From assembly GCA_910578245.1 (NCBI GenBank), contig CAJTPC010000005.1:3173-67172 (forward strand): 64,000 nt of DNA, written 5' to 3'. The position numbers and the translations under genes are program-made. This document shows positions 34,744 to 43,577 of the stretch, one piece after another; position 1 is the stretch's first letter; every line of letters starts with the position of its first letter. Under the pieces are notes generated by a model. The model searched no databases. It saw only the letters and a program-made list of their open reading frames with translations, and had not been told where the DNA came from. The DNA comes from an uncultured Christensenella sp. (GTDB taxonomy: Bacteria > Bacillota > Clostridia > Christensenellales > UBA3700).

Positions 34744-36156
34744 TTAGTAGCCCAATATCTCCATTGCCCTCTTCGTGCATGCGTCTTTGCTGTAAGCCAC
34801 TAATCTATCGGTGACGGTATTCTCCGCAAGCGGAGTAAAGCCTTCGCCGTGAATACACTTTTCCCATACCATTTTACCGTTGTCATCGGCAGTCGGCACA
34901 TAGTACGTTCCGTTGGTGACGTACAAATAATCGCCGTTGGAAAGTACGAATACCTTTTGAGCTACGCCCTTGCCATAAGTTTGAGTACCTACTATCTTTG
35001 CATTGTTGTAATACTGCAATGCGCCAATTAAAGCCTCTGATGCAGACGCGGAATTACCGTTGCAAAGTACTACGACTTCAAAGCCTTCTACTCTGTTGCC
35101 AATCGGAAAAGCCTCGTAAGGATTGTTGGGATTGGCATAATCTTCACGACTGGAGTATACGAGATTACTCTCTTTCTTGCCGTTGCCTGCATTAGATACA
35201 AGTTTAATCAACGGCAACGCTTCATTTTTTGGATTGTTGAGCAAGAACTGCGCCATATACTCTAGCGTTGTCGAGTTGCCGCCACCGTTGTTACGCAAGT
35301 CAAGTATCAACTTTTTGTTGCCGTCGTCTATAAATTTTAGTACGCACTGAGCAAAATCAATCGTCGTATTCTCGGAAAATTCAAGCACTTTGATTATTCC
35401 AACTTCTCCTGTATAGTTATAGTAAAACGCCGTTTTGCCATTAGATGCTTGCTTTTCTAAACTAAAAGCGTAATATCCGTCCGAATAATTACTATCATAC
35501 TTCTTGATAATTAACATCGCGCTTTCGTTTTCACTTAAAAGTTGACGCAAATAATTCACATTGGCATTCTCTACTCTATAAAAATAACCTGTTCCTTTTT
35601 CATCCGCTATTAATACGCCGTAAATCTTATCGCCTTCTTCAATATTCACTTGTTGATTAGGAGCGGATGGGTCGAAATCTTTGTCAATAATAATATTTCC
35701 GTTTTCAACATCGCACTTAATCCCGACAGCGCTCCTAGCTGACGAGTCAGGGTCAATAAACGTAATAAAATGTTCGTTGTAAACCGTGCTGGATACGCTT
35801 AGACCGTAAGTGCCCGATTGAGTATCGTTTCCGTCCACTTTTACTATACCGGAAAAATTGTCAAGCGATCCTGCGAAAGCGCTTGCCGCTACCTCTTGAA
35901 ACTCATCCCAAGAAATGTCTTTGTAATAATACTTCTTCATTATCTCGTATGCCTCTTGCATAAGCGGCATATCGTTCTTCATTCCCGTATTTGCGCCAAT
36001 TACAATGCCTACCGCAAAAATCGCGCCAACCAAGAAAATGCAAACTACCGTGACGAGCGCAATTATCTTAACGCTCAACTTTTTCTTCATAGGCGAAATA
36101 TTAGGATTGTTAAAATCCTCTTGCGCAAAAATGCTCTTCAAATCCATATTATCCAA
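34744..36156 (-). CDS. S41-family peptidase (C-terminal processing protease-like)
   Basis: The product is a membrane-anchored serine protease of the CtpA/tail-specific family. After a short cytoplasmic segment, residues ~27-53 form a membrane anchor. A PDZ-like region (about 120-225) precedes the peptidase core: ILDLRNNGGGNS (about 284-295), the nucleophile Ser in CNGNSASASEAL (about 366-377) and the Lys general base in TYGKGVAQ (about 395-402). The start is TTG after GAGAGG, with an ATG three codons later as alternative. The target is unknown; such enzymes process secreted or sporulation proteins. Confidence 0.9.
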   Translation of the reverse strand: MDNMDLKSIFAQEDFNNPNISPMKKKLSVKIIALVTVVCIFLVGAIFAVGIVIGANTGMKNDMPLMQEAYEIMKKYYYKDISWDEFQEVAASAFAGSLDNFSGIVKVDGNDTQSGTYGLSVSSTVYNEHFITFIDPDSSARSAVGIKCDVENGNIIIDKDFDPSAPNQQVNIEEGDKIYGVLIADEKGTGYFYRVENANVNYLRQLLSENESAMLIIKKYDSNYSDGYYAFSLEKQASNGKTAFYYNYTGEVGIIKVLEFSENTTIDFAQCVLKFIDDGNKKLILDLRNNGGGNSTTLEYMAQFLLNNPKNEALPLIKLVSNAGNGKKESNLVYSSREDYANPNNPYEAFPIGNRVEGFEVVVLCNGNSASASEALIGALQYYNNAKIVGTQTYGKGVAQKVFVLSNGDYLYVTNGTYYVPTADDNGKMVWEKCIHGEGFTPLAENTVTDRLVAYSKDACTKRAMEILGY

Positions 36157-36265
36157 AATACACCTCTCGTACTATTATTGACCGAATATTCTTAAATACT
36201 CGGATTGCGTTTTATATTATTATTTCGCCATAAAACTTTTATGGACGATCTGGGACAAATTATAA

Positions 36266-37192
36266 TTAAGTTGAAATAATTCTCTCGACGCCTATATCGT
36301 AATAAAAACTCATTACTTCGCCGTCGCCTACTTCGTCTTTATCGCTAACCTCGCCCAATCTTTTGATTGCAAAACATACCCTTTTGCCAACGTAAATATC
36401 GCTTATGGGTTGGGATACAGCAAATTGCTCTGCGCATATATTGGCAAAGTAATTATTATCATTCTTGACAAGTTCTCCGATATGCAATTCATAACCTGCC
36501 AAAATCGCGCTCTGCATATTTATCGGCTTCGCGACTATCTCCTCAAATGATAACGTCGGAGCTACTTCCCTGTCTGCCAAAACTAGAATTCTATCAAGTG
36601 ATACCCGCTTGGCTAAAATTCTATCGTCCGTCGCAACGACAACGCTTCTATCTTTGACATTCTCTATCAAAAAGTCCTCTACAAGACGCTTTTCTTCTTC
36701 AGGCAGGTCTTTCCATACGTCGTCTACTAGATACAGCCGTCTGTCTACAGAAAAAAGCCTAGCCAGTATAAGCATAGTTACTTGCAAATCGCTTAAATCT
36801 TTGACTTGCGCTTGCATCGGCAAATTACACCTTTCAGCCATTGCTCTAAGATAGCTGTCAATACGATTCTGCGATATTCCCCTCAACTTCATAGGCAAAC
36901 TTATTATATCGCCCGCCAAAGACTTTCCGTCCAAGATACTCTTATCAAAGGAAAAACCAATGTCCATATCTTTTTGCGATAGTTTATTTAGTTCTATACC
37001 GTCAAGTAACGCGTTGCCCTTAGCGTAATCTTCAAGTCCGCACAGCGCTCTCAAAAGCGTGGTCTTGCCTGAATTTTCCCGTCCGTAAATTACAAGACTC
37101 TCTCCCTTATTCAAAGACAAATTGACGCCGTTAAGCTCAAAACTTGAGCCATAGTATCTAATGTCAAAGTCTTTTACTTCAAGCAATGCCAT
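36266..37192 (-). CDS. Degenerate ABC-type ATPase, no permease partner
   Basis: The 308-residue protein has an ABC nucleotide-binding fold. Walker A is intact (GRENSGKTT, 37-45), but the signature is LSDLQ (133-137) instead of LSGGQ, Walker B reads LYLVDD (153-158) so the catalytic Glu is Asp, and the H-loop position reads ATDD without His. A C-terminal TOBE-like region follows (about 230-308). ATP binding may persist while hydrolysis is doubtful. No membrane subunit is adjacent. There is no Shine-Dalgarno; a promoter ends 6 bases before the ATG. Confidence 0.75.
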   Translation of the reverse strand: MALLEVKDFDIRYYGSSFELNGVNLSLNKGESLVIYGRENSGKTTLLRALCGLEDYAKGNALLDGIELNKLSQKDMDIGFSFDKSILDGKSLAGDIISLPMKLRGISQNRIDSYLRAMAERCNLPMQAQVKDLSDLQVTMLILARLFSVDRRLYLVDDVWKDLPEEEKRLVEDFLIENVKDRSVVVATDDRILAKRVSLDRILVLADREVAPTLSFEEIVAKPINMQSAILAGYELHIGELVKNDNNYFANICAEQFAVSQPISDIYVGKRVCFAIKRLGEVSDKDEVGDGEVMSFYYDIGVERIIST

Positions 37193-37198
37193 ATTTAT

Positions 37199-37227
37199 AT
37201 TATATTACTGCATTAGAGAAATTACAA
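37199..37227 (-). promoter_or_regulatory. Promoter abutting the degenerate ABC gene (leaderless candidate)
   Basis: Minus-strand TTGTAA, 17-bp spacer, perfect TATAAT, then six bases (ATAAAT) and the ATG. Transcription would begin at or next to the start codon. Confidence 0.65.
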
Positions 37228-37267
37228 GTAAAAAAATTTCAAAGTGTCGTAATTTATTGAAAAATAG

Positions 37268-37308
37268 TTGAACAATGTTCAATATGAAATTTATTGAACA
37301 ATGTTCAG
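37268..37308. promoter_or_regulatory. Two 15-bp palindromes, operator pair or terminator
   Basis: TTGAACAATGTTCAA (37268-37282) and TTGAACAATGTTCAG (37294-37308) are near-identical, with centres 26 bp apart, upstream of the ABC-like promoter. On the minus strand the two copies can also pair with each other and are followed by CTATTTTTC, so they may instead terminate the HAD gene that ends at 37318. Confidence 0.6.
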
Positions 37309-37317
37309 TATTGATGA

Positions 37318-37980
37318 TTATAACAATTCTCGATAACTTTTGATATAATATCGACACATATCGGCAAAATTTGTATTACCATTGGAACTCTCATCATATA
37401 CTCCGCAAAATTCAAAGCCACCTTTTTTTACGCCTTGCATCGCCAACGGAATATCTTCAAAGACCATACAATCTCTCGGAGCGACATCGATTTTACTAGA
37501 AGCAAGCAAGTAAATATCAGGATAACCTTTGCCGCGCTCTACTTCGTCAGCCGTTGTCAAAGGACATTCTACTCCCAAAAATTCGGCAGTTAACCTATTA
37601 TTGACAAGACACGGTATTGCAACTTTTCTAAAAAGCGTAGATGCAAACGCAACTTTTACTCCCGCGTTTAGCAATTTGCAAATAAAGTCATACGCTCCGT
37701 CCTTTAGTTTTATATTATGAGCGTACTCGTCTGCTACCATTTCTATCCACTTGTCTTTGATTTGCTCCACGCTTTGCTCAAGACCATACCTAGTCTTGGT
37801 GTATAACGCCGCCTCATTAAAGTGCATTTGATGTACAACTTGAGTATAATCTTCCGTGAGCTCGATACCGTTTCCCGCCAAAAAATCTTTATCTACCTTA
37901 AGCCACACCCAAGAAGAATCTAAAAGCGTGCCGTCAAGGTCGAATATTGCGCCTAATATTTCTTTGTCAAAAATTTTCAT
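37318..37980 (-). CDS. HAD-superfamily hydrolase (beta-phosphoglucomutase-like)
   Basis: The product is a 220-residue haloacid-dehalogenase-type phosphatase or phosphomutase. Motif I is FDLDGTLLDSS (13-23), motif II lies in VAFASTLFRK (about 110-119), and the acidic motif is MVFEDIPLAMQGVKKGGF (about 173-190). A helical cap between motifs I and II places it with subfamily IA sugar phosphatases and beta-phosphoglucomutases. The substrate is unknown. It lies between pgi and the ABC-like gene; an AGGG site precedes the ATG. Confidence 0.88.
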   Translation of the reverse strand: MKIFDKEILGAIFDLDGTLLDSSWVWLKVDKDFLAGNGIELTEDYTQVVHQMHFNEAALYTKTRYGLEQSVEQIKDKWIEMVADEYAHNIKLKDGAYDFICKLLNAGVKVAFASTLFRKVAIPCLVNNRLTAEFLGVECPLTTADEVERGKGYPDIYLLASSKIDVAPRDCMVFEDIPLAMQGVKKGGFEFCGVYDESSNGNTNFADMCRYYIKSYRELL

Positions 37981-38060
37981 AGTTTTCCCTACAGATTTTA
38001 ATTTTATTAGATTACTGTAATAAGTTACGTTATAATACGCGTCCTATCTAATAATATAAC

Positions 38061-38094
38061 ATAAAATAGCCCCTTTGACTATATTCGGGGCTAT
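38061..38094 (-). terminator. Second terminator after pgi
   Basis: ATAGCCCC and GGGGCTAT form an 8-bp perfect stem, followed on the minus strand by TTTATG. Confidence 0.7.
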
Positions 38095-38132
38095 ATTTAA
38101 TTATATTTCTATTCTTCTTAAAAAATTCTGTA

Positions 38133-38196
38133 GACAAGCGAGTTGGTAAATACAAATATCAAAAATACTATATTTATTTAACTTGCCTCGCTTATC
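38133..38196 (-). terminator. First, long-stem terminator after pgi
   Basis: Minus-strand GATAAGCGAG and CTCGCTTGTC (one wobble) form the base of a long AU-rich hairpin, with TACAGAATTTTTT on its 3' side, about 14 bases past the pgi stop. Confidence 0.6.
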
Positions 38197-38209
38197 TCCA
38201 ACATTTATA

Positions 38210-39631
38210 TTAGATTATATACTTGTTTTGCTTTTGAGGAGCATTGGCAAGCTCCTTTCTCTTTTCGTCATATCCCGGTCTGCCGAGAAGCGCGTAAGTT
38301 GCGTTCTTGCCCTCTTCTACGCCCGGCTGGTTAAAGGTGTCGATATTGAGCAAAGCGCCTGCATAAGCGGTCTGCAACATAAAATACATAAGTAGCTGAC
38401 CTAAAGTAAATGCATTGAGAGTCGGCAACATAATAGTATAGTTGAGTTTGCCGGCTTTGGTCACAGCATACTCGGTAGCCATACGCTCGGCTTGAATAAG
38501 TTCGTTCATAGTATGTCCGCATAGGAAGTTTACGTTGGGATACTCTTCGCAACCCTTTGGAATTTCTACCGTAGTACGATATTCGTCTACGCCTATGAAC
38601 GTAATAACTTTATCAAAAGGTCCTTCTGCATACAACTGCACTTGCGAGTGTTGGTCGGTTACGCCAAGCGCTTTTACAGGAGTCTGTCCTACATGACAGC
38701 TCTTTCCGCTTAGAGTAACGTTCTTACCAAGCGATTCCGCCCAAAGTTGAGCGTACCAATCGGCTATAAACTTTAAGCCGTCTGCATATGGCATCATTAC
38801 GCCTATATTCTTTCCATTCTTCATTGACAAATGTTGAAGAACTGCGGACATAAGAGCCGAATTCTTCTTAAGATTGTCGTCTTTACATTCCTCAAGCATG
38901 AATTTTGCGCCCAACAACAATCCCTTGATGTCGATATCTACGACAGCCGCAGGCAACAAACCTACCGGACAAAGTTCGCTAAATCTTCCGCCTACGCCGT
39001 CTGGAATATAGAAAGTCTTATATCCTTCTTTTTCCGCAATCTTTATAAGATTGCCTGCGCTTTTAGAAGTGGTAGCAATGATATGATCCTTTGCCTTATC
39101 GCCGAGCTTTTGCTTCAAAATGTTGTTGATTATAAGATATTGAGTCATTGTTTCGGAAGTAGAACCGGACTTTGTTACTACATTAAACATGGTCTTTTCC
39201 ACATCGATTATATCAAGCAACGCTTCCATTCTCTCAGGGTCAACGTTGTCCTCAACAAAGAACTTAGGTCCTTTTCTAATACGTCTTGGCAAGTCATTGT
39301 AATGCAAATGGCACAATGCTTGGAAAGTTGCAATAGGTCCAAGCGCGCTACCGCCGATACCCAATACTACAAAATATTCAAAATTTTTGCGAATACTCTT
39401 TGCTGTTTCGAGAATATCCTCGACAATTTCGTCTTGATTGTAAGGCAAATCTGCCCATCCCATCATTCCTTTGCCTTTGCCTTCTTCAACAGACTTGAAG
39501 GCTTTTTTCACATCTCTGCAAAAACTTGGGGACTTGAAGTCCTCTTCTTTAATTCCGTCTTTGCCAATAACGGACGACATCATATTGTTGTAATCCAATC
39601 TGATCTTCATACTCTTTTTATTATAACGCAT
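38210..39631 (-). CDS. pgi: Glucose-6-phosphate isomerase
   Basis: This glycolytic enzyme interconverts glucose-6-phosphate and fructose-6-phosphate. The 473-residue length is that of Firmicutes Pgi. Conserved parts include VVLGIGGSALGP (about 88-99), VVTKSGSTSETMTQY (about 152-166) and GVGGRFSELCPVGLLPAAV (about 218-236). The ATG lies eight bases from CAGGAG; an internal ATG seven codons later is the alternative. It is 43 bases downstream of a TIM-barrel isomerase gene and ends in two consecutive terminators. Confidence 0.97.
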   Translation of the reverse strand: MRYNKKSMKIRLDYNNMMSSVIGKDGIKEEDFKSPSFCRDVKKAFKSVEEGKGKGMMGWADLPYNQDEIVEDILETAKSIRKNFEYFVVLGIGGSALGPIATFQALCHLHYNDLPRRIRKGPKFFVEDNVDPERMEALLDIIDVEKTMFNVVTKSGSTSETMTQYLIINNILKQKLGDKAKDHIIATTSKSAGNLIKIAEKEGYKTFYIPDGVGGRFSELCPVGLLPAAVVDIDIKGLLLGAKFMLEECKDDNLKKNSALMSAVLQHLSMKNGKNIGVMMPYADGLKFIADWYAQLWAESLGKNVTLSGKSCHVGQTPVKALGVTDQHSQVQLYAEGPFDKVITFIGVDEYRTTVEIPKGCEEYPNVNFLCGHTMNELIQAERMATEYAVTKAGKLNYTIMLPTLNAFTLGQLLMYFMLQTAYAGALLNIDTFNQPGVEEGKNATYALLGRPGYDEKRKELANAPQKQNKYII

Positions 39632-39674
39632 AAATATACTCCTGTTGACCTTACGGTCCGTATTATTGTATTTA

Positions 39675-40487
39675 TTATTTTGCTCTTTCCAAGCAATCCA
39701 AAAGATACCCGTACGCCTCTTTCAAATCATCATCGTCATTATAATCCTTGGCATACAGTTCCATAAGGCATACTCCATCGTAACCGCTATCTGCAAGTCT
39801 TTTGAAAAACGTGACAAAATCAAAGTTCCCTCGACCGGGTATTGCCAATTTCCCGTCATGCGTATAGTCGCAAAGATGCACTGTAGAAAGCCTATCTTTC
39901 ATTACGGCAAGATACTCTGTATAATCAATTCCCGACTGCATTGCTTGTTTTATGTCCAAAGTACATCTTAGCCTCGGACACAGCTCTTTGAGTATGGCAA
40001 AATACTGCGGAGTAGAAAAATAAGTCCAATGCACGTTCTCATAGCAAAAATCTATACCGTAACCACTTGCCATATCAATTAGATTATCTACCCTTGAAGA
40101 TATCCTATTAAAATCAAAGTTATACTTGACAGCCTTCTTGAGCATTGTCGCTCCGTGAAAAGTATAGTGTCTTGCGCCTATCTGCTTGCCTACTTTCAAT
40201 ACGCTTTCATAAGTATCAAGCGCATCCGCATACGCTCTGTCGTTGACAGAAAAAAGCTCCGGCTCAAATTGATTTGTCAACGCATGCACAGAATGAACTT
40301 GCAAAGGCGCGTACCGTCTTGCTATCTCAAGACTTCTATTCAACGTATCTCCAAATTCTTGCGTATATTCGCATCTTGACGCAAAGAATACTTCGCACGT
40401 ATCCGCGCCTAACTTCGCTATGGGCAGTAGCGTTTCTTCAGTGTACATTCTGGAAAAATACGTTGCCGTCGACACTCCGATTTTCAT
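39675..40487 (-). CDS. Sugar phosphate isomerase/epimerase-like TIM-barrel protein
   Basis: The 270-residue product fits the xylose isomerase-like/AP endonuclease 2 superfamily. The metal-ligand pattern is spread over the barrel: HSVHALTN (about 62-69), HYTFHGAT (about 101-108), FCYENVHW (about 146-153), LDIKQAM (about 178-184), VHLCDY (about 203-208) and CLMELYA (about 239-245). Members include sugar epimerases and inosose-related enzymes, so substrate prediction is unsafe. It lies upstream of pgi and is probably co-transcribed, suggesting sugar metabolism. Confidence 0.82.
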   Translation of the reverse strand: MKIGVSTATYFSRMYTEETLLPIAKLGADTCEVFFASRCEYTQEFGDTLNRSLEIARRYAPLQVHSVHALTNQFEPELFSVNDRAYADALDTYESVLKVGKQIGARHYTFHGATMLKKAVKYNFDFNRISSRVDNLIDMASGYGIDFCYENVHWTYFSTPQYFAILKELCPRLRCTLDIKQAMQSGIDYTEYLAVMKDRLSTVHLCDYTHDGKLAIPGRGNFDFVTFFKRLADSGYDGVCLMELYAKDYNDDDDLKEAYGYLLDCLERAK

Positions 40488-40590
40488 AATAGCATAATAG
40501 CAAAAACGTGCCGTTTTGTAAAACGATTTTGCAACGATTTTACGGTTTTTTCAAAAAATACCGCTTTTGGCAAAAGTCAATACGTAAAAT

Positions 40591-40604
40591 CCAACATATG
40601 TTGG
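40591..40604. promoter_or_regulatory. Perfect 14-bp palindrome, candidate operator
   Basis: CCAACATATGTTGG lies between the divergent isomerase and MMPL genes, 44 bp upstream of the MMPL -35 box. Confidence 0.45.
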
Positions 40605-40647
40605 GAAATTTGTTCATTATATTTTACATATATTCCGCCTAATATTA

Positions 40648-40676
40648 TTGAAAAAAATTAGATATTTTGATATATT
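40648..40676 (+). promoter_or_regulatory. Promoter of the MMPL exporter gene
   Basis: TTGAAA, 17-bp spacer, TATATT on the plus strand, about 31 bases before the chosen ATG. Confidence 0.65.
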
Positions 40677-40707
40677 ATATATGAATAAAAATTTTAGGAG
40701 TTTTGCT

Positions 40708-43506
40708 ATGCAAAAATTATCAAAATGGATAATGAACCATAGAAAGGTGATAATCATTACTTTCGTAGTTTTGATGGTGCTTTCTGTAGTCGGATTAATT
40801 TTTGTCCAAAAAGAAAGCGACTTAATTACCTATCTTGACAAAAACAGCGATACTATAATATCAAAAAGTATTTTGGAAGACGAGTACAATATTATTGGCG
40901 ACTGCAACGTTGCAATCTCTTATGCAACCCAAGATGACGTCAAGAAAATTGTAAGCCAAATTCAGTGGGCAATCGGACGAGAATTGGGTAACGACGTCCT
41001 TTCTAAAGTCGTTTGGCTCGGTACTTTTAGCGAACTGGAAAGCAACGACATGATTGGCGAATTGGTAGACACCGAACAAGCTCTCGCCAACATAAAAGAA
41101 AAGTTTGTCAAGACGACTACTTATACATATACCACAACTACGGCGGAAGGCAAAATCGAAAAGAAAGACGTGGACGTAACTACATATATTATTGCCTTGT
41201 ACTTTCAGACTGCCGGAGGCGATCAAGAAACCATTGACGCTTTGGACTTAATTGACAAGGTCATTCACGGAGAATATACGGACAACATTAGTTATATTCA
41301 AAGACATATCGACGCTAAGGACGGAATAGGACCTGATAACATCAACGATTGGTACTACATAGGCGGTAATGCGCAAAACGCCCGCAATATTCTAAAATCA
41401 TCACTTGGCGACATGCCTAAGTTTATACTCGTAGCGGTAGCCGTGTGTTTGGTAATCTTGCTACTTACTACGCAAAGTTATTTAGAACCGCTCATATTCC
41501 TAGCAACGCTCGGCGTATCAATTCTTCTCAATATGGGTACGAATATCATTGCCGGAAATCCTGTCGGTAAAATTTCGTCAATTACGTCTTCTTGCGCTAC
41601 TATATTGCAACTTGCAATAGCGATGGACTACTCTATCTTCTTAATGCACACCTATTATGAAGAATTAAAGTTGCATCCGCAACCTAAAGACGCGCTTATC
41701 GCAGCTTTGCCGAAAACCATATCGGCAATATCTGCAAGTATGCTTACTACGGTGGGCGGATTCCTTGCGCTGTTCTTTATGGACTACGGAATAGGTTACG
41801 ACCTAGGCTTCGTATTGGCTAAGGGCGTAATACTCTCCTTACTATCGACAGTATTCTTGCAACCTATACTTATATTGATATTGAGTAAAGGTATCAAAAA
41901 AACAAAACACAAGTGGATATTTGCTCCAAAACTCAAATTTGTATCAAAGGGAATCACTCACCCTGCGGTTGCGGCTATCGTAGTCGTACTTGTGCTAGGC
42001 TTGGCGCTACCTTGCGCTTACTTCCAGCTTCAAGTTCCGTTGAGTTACGTAGCTACTTCGGTGGATAACCCCAATCCAAACTTACCCGAACAAATGGCAA
42101 GTTCTATTAACAACCAAGCTATAGTAATTATCCCCTATGACGGTCCGGAGAGTTACGATAAGCACTTGGCTTTTGTAAAAAACGTAAAGAAAATAGGCTA
42201 CGTTCTTGATGACAATGGCAATATTGTCTACGATGAAAACGGCAACGCAAAAGTATCAAAGGATACCAGTCACGTAATCGAAGTTTTCTCTTTGGCAACT
42301 ATACTTACTAAAGAAGATTTCGATAACGTAGAGCAAAGCCCAATAAAAAGCGAAATCTATAAACGATTGCACAACAATTTCATACGAACAGCCGATGACG
42401 GAAAGTCGTATATGCTTTATACGATTACGCTTAATAATACCAATGACGAGGGCAAAGTAACAAATAGAATAGAGTCTGATTATTCCTATAACGCGCTTAG
42501 AGAAATTAAACTTGTCGCTATGGAATCTTTTGAGAAAAACGCAGACCAAGCGTACCGCAATTACGTTGAAGCCAAAGAAATTATGGCAAGCCACGATGAA
42601 TCATCTAAAGAATATAAATCGGCTTTGATTACCGTCAATGACTTCAAAGACCACTTAATGAACAACTCGACAAATTATGGTATCTACTTGACAGGTCTTG
42701 CTCAAGGTTCATATGAGTTGGCAGAAGTTACGCCAAACGACTTCTTGCTTGTAACTCTGCTGTCGGCAATTATAGTACTGTTGATACTCCTCTTTACTTT
42801 CAAGAACTTCAAGCTATCGCTTATACTGATGCTTGTAATTGAATCGGGTATTTGGATAAACTTGTCTATCGTATACTTTACGTCGCTTGTAAATCCGGCG
42901 TACACGATAAATTTCGTCGCATATCTAATAGTAACGGCTATAGAACTTGGCGCAACAGTAGACTACGCTATTATGTTGACAACAAAATATCTCGAAGAAA
43001 AGAAGTCGGGCGTCAAGTCTATCCAATCTATCAAAAATGCTATCAATAGAGCCGCGCCGAGCGTAACAACGTCGGCATTGATACTCATGGGCGTATGCGC
43101 TTTGGTACACCTAATAACTACGAATATGATAGTGGGTCAAATTACAAGATTGCTTGCAATAGGTACCGCAATGAGTTACGTTTTCGTATTCACACTGCTC
43201 CCTGCCATACTCTCCTTTGACGAAAGAATTAAACGCGCAATCAGTATTAAAAAAGGAAAAGGCGATCCGGACAAAGGCAGATTGATGTACAATCCCAATT
43301 ATTACAACCAAGACGGCACACTACTCCCTGAAATCATAGCGTCTGATGAAAGCGCAGTCATTGAAGAAAAAGTAAATGATGCAAGCGACTCTTCTGAAAG
43401 TAAAAATGTCCAAAAAAACGACGACGTAGTCAATGACGAAATAACGGCGGTTGTTGCTGAAAGTACGGATAACACAGACAGCGATAAAAAATCTATCGAA
43501 GAATAA
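40708..43506 (+). CDS. MMPL/RND-family membrane transporter
   Basis: The product is a large exporter of the MMPL/YdfJ type, 932 residues from the ATG with TAGGAG seven bases upstream (an earlier in-frame start at 40648 lies in the promoter). Two tandem halves each have one membrane segment, an extracytoplasmic domain and five or six further segments. The proton-relay Asp of each half is in LAIAMDYSIFLMH and LGATVDYAIMLTT. The last ~70 residues are an acidic, Ser/Asp-rich cytoplasmic tail. Such proteins export lipids, peptides or drugs; the substrate is unknown. Confidence 0.92.
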   Translation: MQKLSKWIMNHRKVIIITFVVLMVLSVVGLIFVQKESDLITYLDKNSDTIISKSILEDEYNIIGDCNVAISYATQDDVKKIVSQIQWAIGRELGNDVLSKVVWLGTFSELESNDMIGELVDTEQALANIKEKFVKTTTYTYTTTTAEGKIEKKDVDVTTYIIALYFQTAGGDQETIDALDLIDKVIHGEYTDNISYIQRHIDAKDGIGPDNINDWYYIGGNAQNARNILKSSLGDMPKFILVAVAVCLVILLLTTQSYLEPLIFLATLGVSILLNMGTNIIAGNPVGKISSITSSCATILQLAIAMDYSIFLMHTYYEELKLHPQPKDALIAALPKTISAISASMLTTVGGFLALFFMDYGIGYDLGFVLAKGVILSLLSTVFLQPILILILSKGIKKTKHKWIFAPKLKFVSKGITHPAVAAIVVVLVLGLALPCAYFQLQVPLSYVATSVDNPNPNLPEQMASSINNQAIVIIPYDGPESYDKHLAFVKNVKKIGYVLDDNGNIVYDENGNAKVSKDTSHVIEVFSLATILTKEDFDNVEQSPIKSEIYKRLHNNFIRTADDGKSYMLYTITLNNTNDEGKVTNRIESDYSYNALREIKLVAMESFEKNADQAYRNYVEAKEIMASHDESSKEYKSALITVNDFKDHLMNNSTNYGIYLTGLAQGSYELAEVTPNDFLLVTLLSAIIVLLILLFTFKNFKLSLILMLVIESGIWINLSIVYFTSLVNPAYTINFVAYLIVTAIELGATVDYAIMLTTKYLEEKKSGVKSIQSIKNAINRAAPSVTTSALILMGVCALVHLITTNMIVGQITRLLAIGTAMSYVFVFTLLPAILSFDERIKRAISIKKGKGDPDKGRLMYNPNYYNQDGTLLPEIIASDESAVIEEKVNDASDSSESKNVQKNDDVVNDEITAVVAESTDNTDSDKKSIEE

Positions 43507-43520
43507 AAATGTAAAATTAT

Positions 43521-43548
43521 AAAAGCCACCCAATCACGGGTGGCTTTT
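43521..43548. terminator. Bidirectional terminator
   Basis: AAAAGCCACCC and GGGTGGCTTTT form a perfect 11-bp stem with a 6-nt loop. It serves the MMPL gene (+) and the convergent lipoprotein gene (-). Confidence 0.88.
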
Positions 43549-43577
43549 GTTTTCTATAAATATTCATTTGTCAACTT

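Noticed and set aside
40648..40707. Longer N-terminus for the MMPL protein.
   Set aside because: These codons lie over the promoter. The ATG at 40708 has a proper TAGGAG site.
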